Positions 5,890 through 15,200 of a stretch of DNA of 39,529 nucleotides are shown here, piece by piece; the first letter of the stretch is position 1; the number at the start of each line of letters is the position of its first letter. Source of the DNA: a virus; IMG/VR virus record IMGVR_UViG_3300042894_000876, positions 1-39,529 of that record. One strand, 5' to 3'. A model generated the notes under the pieces. The model did no database searches, was not told the origin of the DNA, and saw nothing but the letters and a program-made list of their open reading frames with translations. The translations under genes were made by a program, and so were the position numbers.

Positions 5890-6270
5890 TTATCCGAATA
5901 TGATCCTCCCAAAGATCGCCTTTTGAAGAACTAGATCACCGTGACACGCATCGGCGTTTTCTAAGTCTGCAAGGTTATAGCCCCCACAGTGTCCGAAGTT
6001 CTCCTTCACTAGTTCACCGAAGGCCTCAAAGAGGCGGGCGGGTTCGATAGTTGTCACGGCCTCCCCTCCCTCTTCGGTGTCGTGGGTGATAGTGATCGGG
6101 CAAGGGGTGCGCCACGTGTTGAGTTCTACAAAGTTGATCCAATACTTTGTGTGGGCAAATCCCGAACCCGTTACGGCCTCCCATACTTCCTCTTTGTTGA
6201 AGGTCAAAGTCACTTCAAAAGTTGCTGTTTCCTCTTTGATCGGAAAATCCTTTTCGGTGGCGATTCTCAT
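5890..6270 (-). CDS. Hypothetical protein, 126 aa
   Basis: ATG 6270 overlaps the zinc-ribbon stop (TGATG); a GTG one codon earlier is possible. The sequence begins with strands (ATFEVTLTF), a helix (KEEVWEAVTG), then strands WINFVELN and PITITHDTEE, and a helical C-terminus with ADACHGD. It resembles small alpha/beta phage proteins of unknown function. Confidence that it is a gene is good because of length and coupling. Confidence 0.7.
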   Translation of the reverse strand: MRIATEKDFPIKEETATFEVTLTFNKEEVWEAVTGSGFAHTKYWINFVELNTWRTPCPITITHDTEEGGEAVTTIEPARLFEAFGELVKENFGHCGGYNLADLENADACHGDLVLQKAIFGRIIFG

Positions 6271-6404
6271 CACTTCACCGCCGTTTCAAATCCGCACATC
6301 TGACAGCGATCGAAGTGTTGCCATTTGGAGACTTTGCCCCATTTGAGGTCTGAGACTGTTGTCATTGTTGATTCACCTTTGCACTTTGGGCAATCGTTTT
6401 TCAT
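6270..6404 (-). CDS. Small zinc-ribbon protein, 44 aa
   Basis: Two CxxC knuckles, CPKC near the start and CQMC near the end, frame a 30-residue insert with KWGKVSKWQHF, the usual spacing for a rubredoxin-like zinc ribbon. The ATG overlaps the upstream stop (TAATG) and the stop overlaps the next ATG. It may be a nucleic-acid-binding or protein-interaction module. Confidence 0.7.
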   Translation of the reverse strand: MKNDCPKCKGESTMTTVSDLKWGKVSKWQHFDRCQMCGFETAVK

Positions 6405-6622
6405 TATTTGCCCGCCTTGTCTTCTTGTTCCTGCAACCATTGAAGAAGAGTTGAAACAGATGCCACCAATTCAAGGGCAACCTGTCCAAAGTCTGATGAT
6501 TCTGAAAAGTCTGTGATCGTCTTATCTGAAAGCATTTTGTCTGCGGTCTGCATCAAAGTGCGGGCATAAGAAAAGTCATTTCTGACCTGTGTCTTTGTTG
6601 TTGAATTGTTAGTGTTTTTCAC
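6404..6622 (-). CDS. Hypothetical helical protein, GTG start, 72 aa (first gene of leftward operon)
   Basis: GTG 6622 follows GAAGGGA. The N-terminus is Asn/Thr-rich and polar; the rest is helical (FSYARTLMQTADKML, then ALELVASVSTLLQWL). It is the promoter-proximal gene of the - strand operon, 51 bases downstream of the candidate -10 at 6673-6678. Family unknown. First genes of early phage operons are often host-takeover factors, but nothing specific is seen. Confidence 0.6.
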   Translation of the reverse strand: MKNTNNSTTKTQVRNDFSYARTLMQTADKMLSDKTITDFSESSDFGQVALELVASVSTLLQWLQEQEDKAGK

Positions 6623-6644
6623 TGTTTTTTTCCCTTCGCTTTTA

Positions 6645-6665
6645 TCAAAGGCCTTCGCTCTTTGA
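6645..6665. promoter_or_regulatory. Inverted repeat in leader of leftward operon
   Basis: TCAAAG (6645-6650) and CTTTGA (6660-6665) form a palindrome with a 9-base spacer, between the candidate -10 element and the first leftward gene. The hexamer TTCGCT is also repeated 20 bases apart here. It could be an operator or a 5'-leader hairpin. Confidence 0.4.
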
Positions 6666-6672
6666 TGATCCT

Positions 6673-6702
6673 ATTTTACTCATACTTTTGTGTGGGTGTC
6701 TA
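6673..6702 (-). promoter_or_regulatory. Candidate sigma-70-type promoter for leftward operon
   Basis: Read on the - strand: TAGACA (6702-6697), an 18-base spacer, then TAAAAT (6678-6673). Both hexamers are close to consensus, and the position upstream of the first - strand gene is right. This is the best promoter match I see in the control region. Confidence 0.6.
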
Positions 6703-6767
6703 CCCCATTTGAGAAGATTCTTTTTGTGTCGTGTTGTGTCTCTTTGTCGACAATTCCAGGGGATGCG

Positions 6768-6830
6768 TAAGTTACCGAAGAGGTGCGGTCAGTAACTTAG
6801 TGGGCGATCTTGTTACTGATGAGTAACTTA
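6768..6830. repeat. GTAACTTA motif cluster with palindrome
   Basis: GTAACTTA occurs inverted at 6768-6775 and direct at 6792-6799 and 6823-6830. The last copy is part of a palindrome, GTTACT at 6812-6817 and AGTAAC at 6822-6827 with a 4-base spacer. Three copies in 63 bases suggest protein-binding sites, such as operators or origin elements. Confidence 0.6.
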
Positions 6831-6927
6831 ATGGATGGGCAGATCAAGGAAGGAGATGTTAAAAAGTAAGGGTTAGGGAATCGATAAGGGTGCCGAAGGG
6901 ACAGCAAGCCAATCCCTTTCGGATTGA

Positions 6928-6958
6928 ATAAAGATGCAAGGCGATGCATAAAGATGCA
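6928..6958 (+). repeat. Iteron-like direct repeats
   Basis: ATAAAGATGCA occurs at 6928-6938 and 6948-6958, exactly 20 bases apart, with a third GATGCA between them at 6943-6948. A perfect CAATCC/GGATTG hairpin (6910-6926) lies directly upstream. The arrangement resembles small iteron arrays or operator pairs; the binding protein is unknown. Confidence 0.5.
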
Positions 6959-7067
6959 GACAAAAGGCAGACAGATCACAGCAAGACAGGACAGGGGGAG
7001 GGGGGTGGGTGCTGTCTTCCCACGCCAGAAAACGGGACCCCCGTGTGTTAAGCGGGGCCAGTGTATG

Positions 7068-7073
7068 TATAAT
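7068..7073 (+). promoter_or_regulatory. Candidate -10 box (TATAAT), rightward
   Basis: A perfect TATAAT lies about 370 bases before terminase. No good -35 hexamer is seen at 16-18 bases (the region reads GTGTTA), so a promoter is plausible but unproven. A long structured leader would follow it. Confidence 0.4.
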
Positions 7074-7213
7074 ACTCCCCAACAAAAAATATACGCTAAA
7101 GTGAAATGTCCTAATTTGTACACATATTTCTAGTGACCTTAGTCACAAACCGTAAATAAAATCTACCGTAGACGGGAAATCGGTTATTTTTTCTGCCTTA
7201 TATATAGTAGGGA

Positions 7214-7383
7214 GTAAAACGAACCAGTACTAGTTTTACGACCGATACTCGCTACGTTGGCACTACGCGAGTCCCCCTAGGACGAGCACCAACTTACCCC
7301 TCGGTCGCTGTGGCTCCCTCGGGCGCTAAGCCCGAACTGGTTACTGCTTTTAGTGGGGATAGTTCTATCTCCAGTATAGAGAT
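7214..7383 (+). promoter_or_regulatory. Structured leader with nested inverted repeats upstream of terminase
   Basis: Pairings visible by eye: GTAAAAC 7214-7220 with GTTTTAC 7233-7239; AACCAGT 7222-7228 with ACTGGTT 7336-7342, enclosing ACTCGC/GCGAGT (about 7247-7272) and TCGGGC/GCCCGA (7319-7335); a near-perfect GGGGATAG/CTATCTCC palindrome at 7355-7372; and ATCTC/GAGAT overlapping it up to 7383. Some are mutually exclusive, as expected for a switching leader RNA, but they could equally be operators. Confidence 0.45.
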
Positions 7384-7441
7384 CCTTCCCCTAGTATAAA
7401 AATTTTTTACGCGCTCATCGCGCTTTATTAGAGGAGACTAC

Positions 7442-9301
7442 GTGGCAGAGAAGTCCAGTGACATCGCCAAACGTCTGATCCTTTCAGGTGTAGCAGAAGG
7501 TTTAACCATCGAGGCAGCCACGGCTGCATCTGGTAAATCCTATAAAACCTACGAGTACTATCGCAGGACCGATAAGGTCTTTGCAGACAAGATGGACCGA
7601 ACAAGGCTAGGTTTGAAAGACAAGAACTTTGCCTCCTCCGATGTCCACGACTTAACCTTTGCAGAGTTTCGCCAAAGGTACTTACACTCTCGGACCTTTC
7701 CACACCAGCAGAACCTCATCGATGTAATCGAGGGTAGGGAACCTGGTTGGCTACATCCCAGTATGAAGTATGAAAAGGGTCTGGCTAATAACCGTATCCT
7801 TTTGAATATCCCGCCCAACCACGCCAAGTCTATGACGGTGACCGTCGACTACGTTACCTGGCAGGTTTGTCAGAACCCTAATTTCCGTGTTCTGATAGTT
7901 TCACAAACGCAGCAATTGGCTGCTGACTTTCTCTACGCCATCAAGCAACGCCTGACACATCCTAACTATGAAGCACTGCAACAGGCTTACGCTGCTGGCG
8001 TAGGGTTTAACTCTAAGACCGCCTCTTGGCAGGCAACCCGCGTTACCTTCGGTGATGAACTCAGAGAATCCTCAGAAAAGGATCCTAACATTGAGGCCGT
8101 TGGTATCGGTGGTCAGATCTACGGTAAGCGTGCAGATATGATTATCGTAGATGACGCGGTGACATTAAAGAACGCAAACGAGTTTGAGAAGCAGATCCGC
8201 TGGTTAACCCAGGATGTGCGCTCCCGTTTGAACCCTACTGGTAAATTAATTATCGTAGGTACCCGCGTTACTGCAGTTGACCTATACCGTGAACTGCGCT
8301 CCGAGGACCGCTACCCTGGTGGCTTGGTACCTTGGACATATCTGGCAATGCCAGCATTGCTCAAGACAGATGAGGATCCTGATAAGTGGGAAACTCTCTG
8401 GCCTGCAAGTGATGCTCCCTTTGATGGGCAGACAGAAGCAGATTTGAATGAGGATGGACTATACCCACGCTGGAATGGTCGTAACCTTTACAATGAACGA
8501 CAAGCAATGGATGCATCTACCTGGGCGTTGGTTTACCAGCAACAGGATATATCAGATGATGCAATCTTTGACCCAGTATGTGTGCGAGGTTCTATAGATG
8601 GAATGCGTAAAGCAGGTCGTTTGGTTCCTGGTCACCCAGGCCATCCGCGTGACCTTAATGGCTTTTCAATTATTTGTGGTCTTGATCCCGCTATGGTTGG
8701 TGATACAGCCGCCATTTGCTACGCTGTTGATCGGACTAGCCATAAACGCTATATCGTTGATGCTATTAAGATTACTCGTCCAACGCCTGCTCAAATTCGC
8801 CAACTGATATTTGACTGGACTTCCCTGTATCAACCTGGCGAGTGGATTGTAGAAAAGAATGCGTTCCAGTCTTTCCTTACTCAAGACGAGGGCATCAGGC
8901 AAAACCTGGCCTCACGAGGAGTGCTACTGCGGGAACACCATACTGGAACCAACAAGTGGGACTCAGGCTTTGGTGTTGCATCAATGTCAACTTTGTTCGG
9001 CACCAAGCAACACGACGGTAAGCACCACCGCGACAATCTTATGCATCTTCCGTCAGATCAAACAGAAAATGTTAAGGCGCTCATCGAGCAACTGATTACG
9101 TGGTCGCCTACTACTAAGGGTAAGACCGATATGGTGATGGCACTTTGGTTCTGTGAGATCCGCGCACGTGAGATGCTCAACCAAGGTATGCACAAGACCC
9201 ACCACTTAAAAAATCCATTCCTGTCTCGTTACGAACAGGGCAAACGAACAGTTATCAACATAGATGAACTGCTCGCAGAAAAAGATCGTACATTCATCTA
9301 A
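7442..9301 (+). CDS. terL: Terminase large subunit with N-terminal HTH, 619 aa
   Basis: This is the ATPase and nuclease that packages DNA through the portal. Residues 8-58 form a helix-turn-helix segment resembling a small-subunit DNA-binding domain. The ATPase has a Walker A-like IPPNHAKSM (123-131), a Walker B DMIIVDD (232-238) and LIIVGTRVT. The RNase H-like nuclease has Asp415 (GLDPAMVGDTA), Glu471 (WIVEKNAF) and Asp563 (KTDMVMA). It starts with GTG behind GAGGAG. It opens the late operon; no separate small terminase gene is seen next to it, so the fused HTH may take that role. Confidence 0.97.
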   Translation: MAEKSSDIAKRLILSGVAEGLTIEAATAASGKSYKTYEYYRRTDKVFADKMDRTRLGLKDKNFASSDVHDLTFAEFRQRYLHSRTFPHQQNLIDVIEGREPGWLHPSMKYEKGLANNRILLNIPPNHAKSMTVTVDYVTWQVCQNPNFRVLIVSQTQQLAADFLYAIKQRLTHPNYEALQQAYAAGVGFNSKTASWQATRVTFGDELRESSEKDPNIEAVGIGGQIYGKRADMIIVDDAVTLKNANEFEKQIRWLTQDVRSRLNPTGKLIIVGTRVTAVDLYRELRSEDRYPGGLVPWTYLAMPALLKTDEDPDKWETLWPASDAPFDGQTEADLNEDGLYPRWNGRNLYNERQAMDASTWALVYQQQDISDDAIFDPVCVRGSIDGMRKAGRLVPGHPGHPRDLNGFSIICGLDPAMVGDTAAICYAVDRTSHKRYIVDAIKITRPTPAQIRQLIFDWTSLYQPGEWIVEKNAFQSFLTQDEGIRQNLASRGVLLREHHTGTNKWDSGFGVASMSTLFGTKQHDGKHHRDNLMHLPSDQTENVKALIEQLITWSPTTKGKTDMVMALWFCEIRAREMLNQGMHKTHHLKNPFLSRYEQGKRTVINIDELLAEKDRTFI

Positions 9302-9314
9302 CAAGGAGATAACA

Positions 9315-9470
9315 ATGGCACAAATGAAGAAGGCAGCAGCAAAGAAAGTAGTAGCAAAGCCAATGTCTAATACTACAAAGAAGGCACCTGCAAAGCCAAA
9401 GCCTATGGAAACTACACGTGTTGGTGGAATTTTTAATGTACCAAAAAAGCCTAAGAAGACAGTTTACTAA
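9315..9470 (+). CDS. Lys/Ala-rich basic small protein, 51 aa
   Basis: ATG 9315 follows AAGGAG. The product is dominated by Lys, Ala and Pro (AAAKKVVAKP, KKAPAKPKP), histone-tail-like and probably disordered. It sits between terminase and portal with another basic peptide. A DNA-compacting or virion DNA-associated role is plausible but inferred. Confidence 0.75.
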   Translation: MAQMKKAAAKKVVAKPMSNTTKKAPAKPKPMETTRVGGIFNVPKKPKKTVY

Positions 9471-9490
9471 ATAACTTAAGGAGTTAGATA

Positions 9491-9634
9491 ATGCCAGGAG
9501 CAAAGAAACCTGCACCTAAAAAGGGTTCAGTAGCAAAGACTTTCGATCCTAAGAAGTTACAACCAAAGATGACCAAGCAAGATGCAGCAATGAAGAAGAT
9601 TCTTGAAAAGAAACACGGCAAGATCTACGGATAA
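9491..9634 (+). CDS. Lys-rich basic small protein, 47 aa
   Basis: ATG 9491 follows AAGGAG. It is rich in Lys (KKPAPKKGS) and ends in a short basic helix (AAMKKILEKKHGKIYG). It is similar in composition to its upstream neighbour and may be a diverged relative. Family not assigned. Confidence 0.7.
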   Translation: MPGAKKPAPKKGSVAKTFDPKKLQPKMTKQDAAMKKILEKKHGKIYG

Positions 9635-9643
9635 GGAAAACAA

Positions 9644-11395
9644 TTGTTATCAACTAAAGAGGTAGTAGCCAAGGTAGCACGTCTACAAACACGCTACTCC
9701 GCACGTGACCAGAGAATGCGTGATGTGCTCTCTGTACGTCAGGGAGACATTAGCAAGGTTTACCCTGCAATGTTCTCAGAGGAATATCCAAAGCCTCTAG
9801 TTGCTAACTTTATTGACGTAGCAGCACGTGACTTAGCAGAGGCTATGGCACCGCTACCATCATTTAACTGCGCTGCAACCAATATGGTTTCAGACTCAGC
9901 ACGTAAGGCTGCAGATACTCGTACCCGTATTGTCAACCATTACGTCAGTGCATCTGAACTACAAATTCAAATGTATACTGGTGCTGATTGGTTCAACACT
10001 TATGGTATGTTGCCAGCGATTGTAGAGATGGACTATGAAACCAATAATCCGAGAATACGTCTGCTTAATCCTTTTGGTGTATATCCTGAAGTTGATCGCT
10101 TTGGTCGGACAATTTCGATTTCGCAGATTATGGCAACCGATGCTGAGACGTTAGCAGCACAGTACCCAGAGTTCTATGACCAGATTATGCCAAAGAATGT
10201 TTATGGTCAAGGTTCACCTTACCTATCTTTGGTTCGTTACCACGACAAAGACCAAGACTTAATCTTTATCCCAGAGCGTAAGAACCTAGTACTCTCAAAC
10301 ATTCCAAACCCTATCGGTAAGTGTATGGCATACGTTGCTATGCGCTCATCTATTGATGGTGAAGCACGTGGACAGTTTGATGATGTTCTATCAGTTCAAC
10401 TTGCTCGTGCTCGCTTTGCAGTATTGCAAATCCAAGCAGCAGAGAAATCTATCCAAGCACCTATTGCTATCCCACAAGATGTGCAAGAGTTGGCACTCGG
10501 TCCTGATGCGATTATGCGTTCTGCTAATCCTCAAGGTATTCGTCGCGTTCCGCTAGAACTACCACCTGGAGTCTTTACAGAGTCAGGTGTACTAGAGCGT
10601 GAACTACGTTTAGGTTCTCGTTACCCAGAGGTTCGCTCAGGTAACATCGATGCATCTATCGTTACAGGTCGCGGTGTACAAGCGCTACAAGCAGGCTTTG
10701 ATACACAGATCAAATCAGCACAAGCACAGTTTGCTCGTATGTTTACAGACCTTGCTTCTCTTTGCTTTGAAGTAGATGAGAAGATCTTTGGCAATATGCA
10801 AAAGGAAATCAAGGGCGTAGACGACGGTACTCCATTCAATATGAAGTACATCCCATCAAAGCAGATTGCAGGCAACTACGGCGTAGATGTTCGTTACGGC
10901 ATTATGTCTGGTATGGATCCAAACCGTGCCATCGTTGCATTGCTACAAATGCGTTCAGACAAGTTGGTATCACGTGACTATGTACGTCGTGAGATCCCAA
11001 TGGAGTTAAACGTAACTCAGGAGGAACAGCGTGTTGATATCGAAGAAATGCGCGATTCTTTGCGCGTGGCTGTTGCTCAGTATGCTCAAGCCATTCCAGC
11101 CCTTGCAGCGCAAGGTCAAGATCCATCTCAGATCATTACCCGTATTGCAGAAGTTATCCAAGGCCGTCAAAAGGGTCTTCAGTTAGAAACTATTATTGGT
11201 AAGGCATTCGCGCCACCAGAAGCGCCAGAGATGCCACAAGCCCCAGAGATGATGGGTGCACCTCAAGTTCCAGCAGCGGGAGCACTCTCTGCCCCTGCCT
11301 CGCAGCCGACTCCAGAACAACCAGGAGGCGCACCCGCTGCTGCTCAACGTCCAGATATAGGAAACCTACTAGCCGCCATTGGCGGGGCAGCATAA
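9644..11395 (+). CDS. Portal protein, TTG start, 583 aa
   Basis: Directly downstream of terminase, of portal size, with a typical alpha/beta portal pattern. It has a helical N-terminus (VARLQTRYSARDQRM), DVAARDLAEAMAPLPSF, then beta stretches (IRLLNPFGVYPEVDRFG) and a late helical region with RRVPLELPPG. The last 60 residues are Pro/Gln/Ala-rich and probably disordered. It would form the dodecameric DNA channel at the capsid vertex. The start is TTG at 9644 behind AAGGA; no better ATG is nearby. The size fits podovirus head-tail connectors. Confidence 0.88.
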   Translation: MLSTKEVVAKVARLQTRYSARDQRMRDVLSVRQGDISKVYPAMFSEEYPKPLVANFIDVAARDLAEAMAPLPSFNCAATNMVSDSARKAADTRTRIVNHYVSASELQIQMYTGADWFNTYGMLPAIVEMDYETNNPRIRLLNPFGVYPEVDRFGRTISISQIMATDAETLAAQYPEFYDQIMPKNVYGQGSPYLSLVRYHDKDQDLIFIPERKNLVLSNIPNPIGKCMAYVAMRSSIDGEARGQFDDVLSVQLARARFAVLQIQAAEKSIQAPIAIPQDVQELALGPDAIMRSANPQGIRRVPLELPPGVFTESGVLERELRLGSRYPEVRSGNIDASIVTGRGVQALQAGFDTQIKSAQAQFARMFTDLASLCFEVDEKIFGNMQKEIKGVDDGTPFNMKYIPSKQIAGNYGVDVRYGIMSGMDPNRAIVALLQMRSDKLVSRDYVRREIPMELNVTQEEQRVDIEEMRDSLRVAVAQYAQAIPALAAQGQDPSQIITRIAEVIQGRQKGLQLETIIGKAFAPPEAPEMPQAPEMMGAPQVPAAGALSAPASQPTPEQPGGAPAAAQRPDIGNLLAAIGGAA

Positions 11396-11410
11396 AGAGG
11401 GGGTGTAAAT

Positions 11411-11554
11411 ATGAACAAAGGATCACGTGCAGCAGCACCAATGTCGAAGCCAACTGAAGGCAAGAAGGATACTTCTAAGCCAGCAGGACCAGGCAAGGTA
11501 GTACCATCAATGATGCCAGCAGGTCGTCGCGGCAACGCAGTAAAAAAGGGATAA
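11411..11554 (+). CDS. Basic small protein, 47 aa
   Basis: ATG 11411 lies behind AGAGGGGG. The sequence is rich in Lys, Ala, Gly, Ser and Pro, with Met-Pro stretches (VVPSMMPAGRRG) and a basic end. Probably disordered; a virion DNA-associated or assembly peptide is possible. Confidence 0.65.
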   Translation: MNKGSRAAAPMSKPTEGKKDTSKPAGPGKVVPSMMPAGRRGNAVKKG

Positions 11555-11583
11555 AGTAATTCTAATTAACGGAGGTACTGGGC

Positions 11584-11805
11584 TTGGATAATAATAACGA
11601 CGTTCCTCGCCCAGTACACTTCGCTGATTTTTTAGTAGCACTCTCAGGACTTGTGCACAACGTTGCAAGTTCTGTGCATACATTTACAGAAGAGTTAATG
11701 GAGATAGCAATCTACAACGCTAACCGTAACTCTAAAGTAAACAAAGTATGGGAACAATTTGCAAACGATTTAGAAACGATAGAGGAGGAAACCGATGGCA
11801 GATAA
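11584..11805 (+). CDS. Hypothetical helical protein, TTG start, 73 aa
   Basis: TTG 11584 follows GGAGG with normal spacing. After a short polar N-terminus it is one or two long helices (FADFLVALSGLVHNVASSVH and a C-terminal acidic helix). Its stop overlaps the next gene's start region by 11 bases. Unknown function in the head-assembly cluster. Confidence 0.7.
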   Translation: MDNNNDVPRPVHFADFLVALSGLVHNVASSVHTFTEELMEIAIYNANRNSKVNKVWEQFANDLETIEEETDGR

Positions 11806-12205
11806 CCCAATCAGAGGTGTATCAGGCCCAGGTAAATTCTCTGTGCGTGAAGATTTACCACCATCAGAAAATTACGGTGACCGTAAGGCTATGCAAGAAA
11901 TCATAGCAGGAGCACCTACCGCTAGAACACCAGATGTTCGCGGATTACCTACAGGCCAAGTTCAGGCTGCAGCACAGGCTGCACCACAAGAACAGGTCAC
12001 ACCATTATTTGCACCATCACAGCGCCCAGGTGAGCCAATCACAACTGGTATCCCAATGGGTGCGGGTCCAGGTCCAGAAGTCTTAGGTATGCAATCACAG
12101 TTTGCACAGGTCAAGTTATCTGACACATTAGCAAAGATGATTCCCTTTGACACAACAGGCGAAATTATTATCCTTTATCAGGATGCTCTAGCAAGAGGAA
12201 ATTAA
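11795..12205 (+). CDS. Hypothetical structural or assembly protein, 136 aa
   Basis: ATG 11795 follows GAGGAGG. Gly/Pro/Ala/Gln-rich and mostly disordered in the first 95 residues, then a helical and hydrophobic end (TLAKMIPFDTTGEIIILYQDAL). Its TAA overlaps the ATG of the 1587-aa gene (TAATG). It may be an accessory or chaperone of that virion protein. Confidence 0.7.
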   Translation: MADNPIRGVSGPGKFSVREDLPPSENYGDRKAMQEIIAGAPTARTPDVRGLPTGQVQAAAQAAPQEQVTPLFAPSQRPGEPITTGIPMGAGPGPEVLGMQSQFAQVKLSDTLAKMIPFDTTGEIIILYQDALARGN

Positions 12206-15200
12206 TGGCTGACAATCTAAAAGCAGCCGCAGCAGCAGCAGGTCTTTCTGAGAAAGAACTTAAAGTAATTGAGTCTTTTGGCAAAGCACAATCTGCACAC
12301 AGACAACTTTCTAACCTGCCTTCTAATGTGGCTAACAAAGTGTTTACCACTAAGTACACACCAGAACAACAGGCAGATCTTATTGCAAAGTATGGTACTG
12401 AAGATCCAGTAAGCAAGCCCAACCGTGGCTGGCTAGGTACCGCTTGGCACTATACAGGTGGCGCAGTTGCTTCTGGCTTTGGTAAGACACTTGCTGGCTT
12501 ACAGAATGTTTCAGACTTTTCTACACGTCTTTACCGTACTGGCGCTATCGCTGCTTTTGAAAACAAGAACATTATTGATGCCTGGGATAGAGCCAACGAC
12601 AAAGGCGACAAGATATTTAACAATGATCGTCTTGGTAAAGTCAAGGCTAAGTATGGCGATGCACAGGTACGAGTAGCAATGAAACTTGCTGCTGGTGAAG
12701 ACATCTTTGCATACGCAGCAACAGCATCACCTGATGAACTTCCTTATATTCGTCTTGCACAAAAGACTCAGGGCACAAAACGTGGTGCAACTGAAGAAGT
12801 TATCAGTGCAGAACAAGCAAACTTTAATGACGCACTCGCTGAGGTAAATGCTGCTAAGTACTCACCTGGTCGTCAGTTTGCAAACTTTATTGATGCAATC
12901 ACACCTGGTGATCTAGTCAAGAACGGTCTTGCATACAGGGCTGTGTCTGGAACTATTGATGCTGCCTATCGTGTATTTGCAGATCCACTATTAATTGCTG
13001 GCAGAGTAAAGCGTCTAATAGATGTTAAGAACTACGCACTAGATGTAATTACTGGATCTAGCAAGAATGTCGATAACTACTTTTCCAAGTCTAACAACGT
13101 TGCCTTCTGGGACCAGTACGGCAGTTTGCTTAAAGATTTTTCTAAAGCAAAAGAAACCAAAAACACTGCAGAGCAACTGGCTATTAGAAATCAGATGGCG
13201 ATTATGGCTCCAGAGTTTGGGCCAGCAGTTATCAAGTCTTTTCTAAATACATCTGATAACGCTATTCCTATCACAGATGCACTCAGTGCTAAGGCTTTCT
13301 TTAAGAATACCAAGCAGACAGATGAAATGATGTCTGGTCAAATTGGTCGCCGTCGTGTGTTGATGCCTACACTTAACGCTCAGCGCAAAGCACGTATTAA
13401 TTTTTTAACTACAGCAAACAAGAAGTTTGACATTGATCGTGTTGGTCCTAAGTTTGTAGAAGATACATTCTTTGGTGCACCAGCAACAGATGATGGAATT
13501 GCTAAGGCAATTGTCGACAATCAAGAAAAGATTGTTGCAGATCTTAAGGCTAATGCTAATCCTAAAGATGCTGCATACTTTTCAACGGCAATGGTTGCAA
13601 AGCGCATTGACAAGTTCAAGCAAAAGTTTACTCCTATCCCATACGCTGCTATGGAAGGTTTAGATGTACTGGCAAAAGATGCAGATGTACAGATATACCG
13701 CCTAGCACGCTTGGTTATGCCACAGCGTGACTCTAAGTTGTTTGCTCAGGCATTTGATAACGCAGATGAAGGTACACGCAAGGCTATGTACTCTGGAATC
13801 TGGGGAACTATTGCAGACTTCCGTGGTATTAATCTTGGTAAGACTGGTCAAAATGTTGAACGTCTTGCAACTGGTAAGCAGAAGCCATCATTTGCCCTTG
13901 AGGTAAACGGACGTAACCCATCCGTACCAGCAGGATCTGACGAGTCTATTGCACTTGTTGCAACTGACCTTAGTTCGTGGGTATCTGCACCAAACCTTGT
14001 GGACATTGATCGTCTTGCAGCAAGAAATACCTACCTTCAAAAGTTAATGGGTTTTTCACACTCAGAGTTTGTAGAGAAGACAACATCTGCTTGGGTATTC
14101 CTTACCCTTGCTGGACCACGTTATGCACTGCGTAATGCAACAGAAGATTTAATGGTTAACCTTGCTATTGGTAAGAATCCTTGGGGCATCCCAGTAGCAA
14201 AGCACCTATCAACACGTTCTCGTACATTCCTACAGCCTGCAAAGGGCTTGACCAAGTGGGAAGGTCGCGCTGAAGATCCACTAGGTGTGATTATGCGTAT
14301 GGTTAATAAGAGCGAGTCTCAAAAGTACGCACAAAAAGCAGCAGAGATCCGCGAACGCGGTGGAGATATCGAAGAGATTCGTGAGTTATACGCTCAGGCT
14401 CTTGGCGAAGGCAAGATGAATCGCTTCTACAGGGCTATTGGTCTTGGTAAAATGATTGAGCGTGACACTGCAATCCTTGCAAAGCAAATTAGATTTGGTG
14501 ATCTCAACAATGCTCTTGAAGATGTAGTCGAAGGTGGTAAAAATCTTAACACTGGGCTTGACTACACACAACGAGCACTGAACTACCAGAAAGATACTGG
14601 TACTCGTGTTGCAGCCCTTGAGGTAGCCATACCTAAAGAATTAAAAAAGGCTAGAGTCAAAAAAGATTTTGGTCGCATAGATCCATTTGCAGATGATTCA
14701 GCAAAGACAAGTTGGCTTCTTCGTATTGGCTACTATGCCAATGATGAGATTGCTACTTCAGTTCTAGCAAACCTTGATAATCCAGAGATTGCTATTGCAT
14801 CTGCACGTGAGTGGCTTAAGAATAACCCAGAAGTATCTAAGCGTTTCCGTTGGAAAGACTACGATACAGATGAACAAGGCCACGCAGAAAACATTTACGA
14901 AGCAGTCAAGCAGATAATGGTTAAGCAAGACGGTACTACTATCAATACCGACCTGCTCAATCAGTTCCGTTCTTATGACCCAGTACGTGGAAGATACTTT
15001 ATCTCTGGTAAACTTACACTAGATGATCTACCAACTAACCGTGCTGATGTTCCTGACTACATTAACGGTCCTAAGTTGATTGCTGTTTCTGAAACAGGCA
15101 ACTACACAGCATCTATTATGGAACTTGGATACAAGTGGCTTGGTGAATCCAATGCACGTATGTCACGTGAACCTATTGTTCTCTACAATATGATTCAATT

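Larger units (their letters stand above)
6623..7441. promoter_or_regulatory. Divergent non-coding control region (about 820 bp)
   Basis: No convincing gene lies between the leftward operon and the terminase operon. The stretch holds a leftward promoter candidate, GTAACTTA repeats (6768-6830), a hairpin at 6910-6926, ATAAAGATGCA repeats (6928-6958), a TATAAT at 7068-7073, the palindrome GTGAC-4-GTCAC (7133-7146), and several nested inverted repeats at 7214-7383. Such a region could combine a replication origin, a packaging site and operator control of the late operon. No tRNA cloverleaf was recognised. Confidence 0.7.

Noticed and set aside
3441-6622. Leftward operon as a lysogeny/immunity module
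   Set aside because: No integrase, excisionase, attachment site or clear repressor with HTH is seen among its products.
6797-7133. Open frames of 108, 70 and 69 aa in the control region
   Set aside because: They start at weak codons without ribosome-binding sites, run over repeats and palindromes, and have atypical composition. I treat the region as non-coding.
7221-7345. Possible tRNA or tmRNA in the leader region
   Set aside because: There are several stems, but no acceptor/T-arm sequence or CCA-adjacent pattern fits a tRNA, so only a structured leader is claimed.
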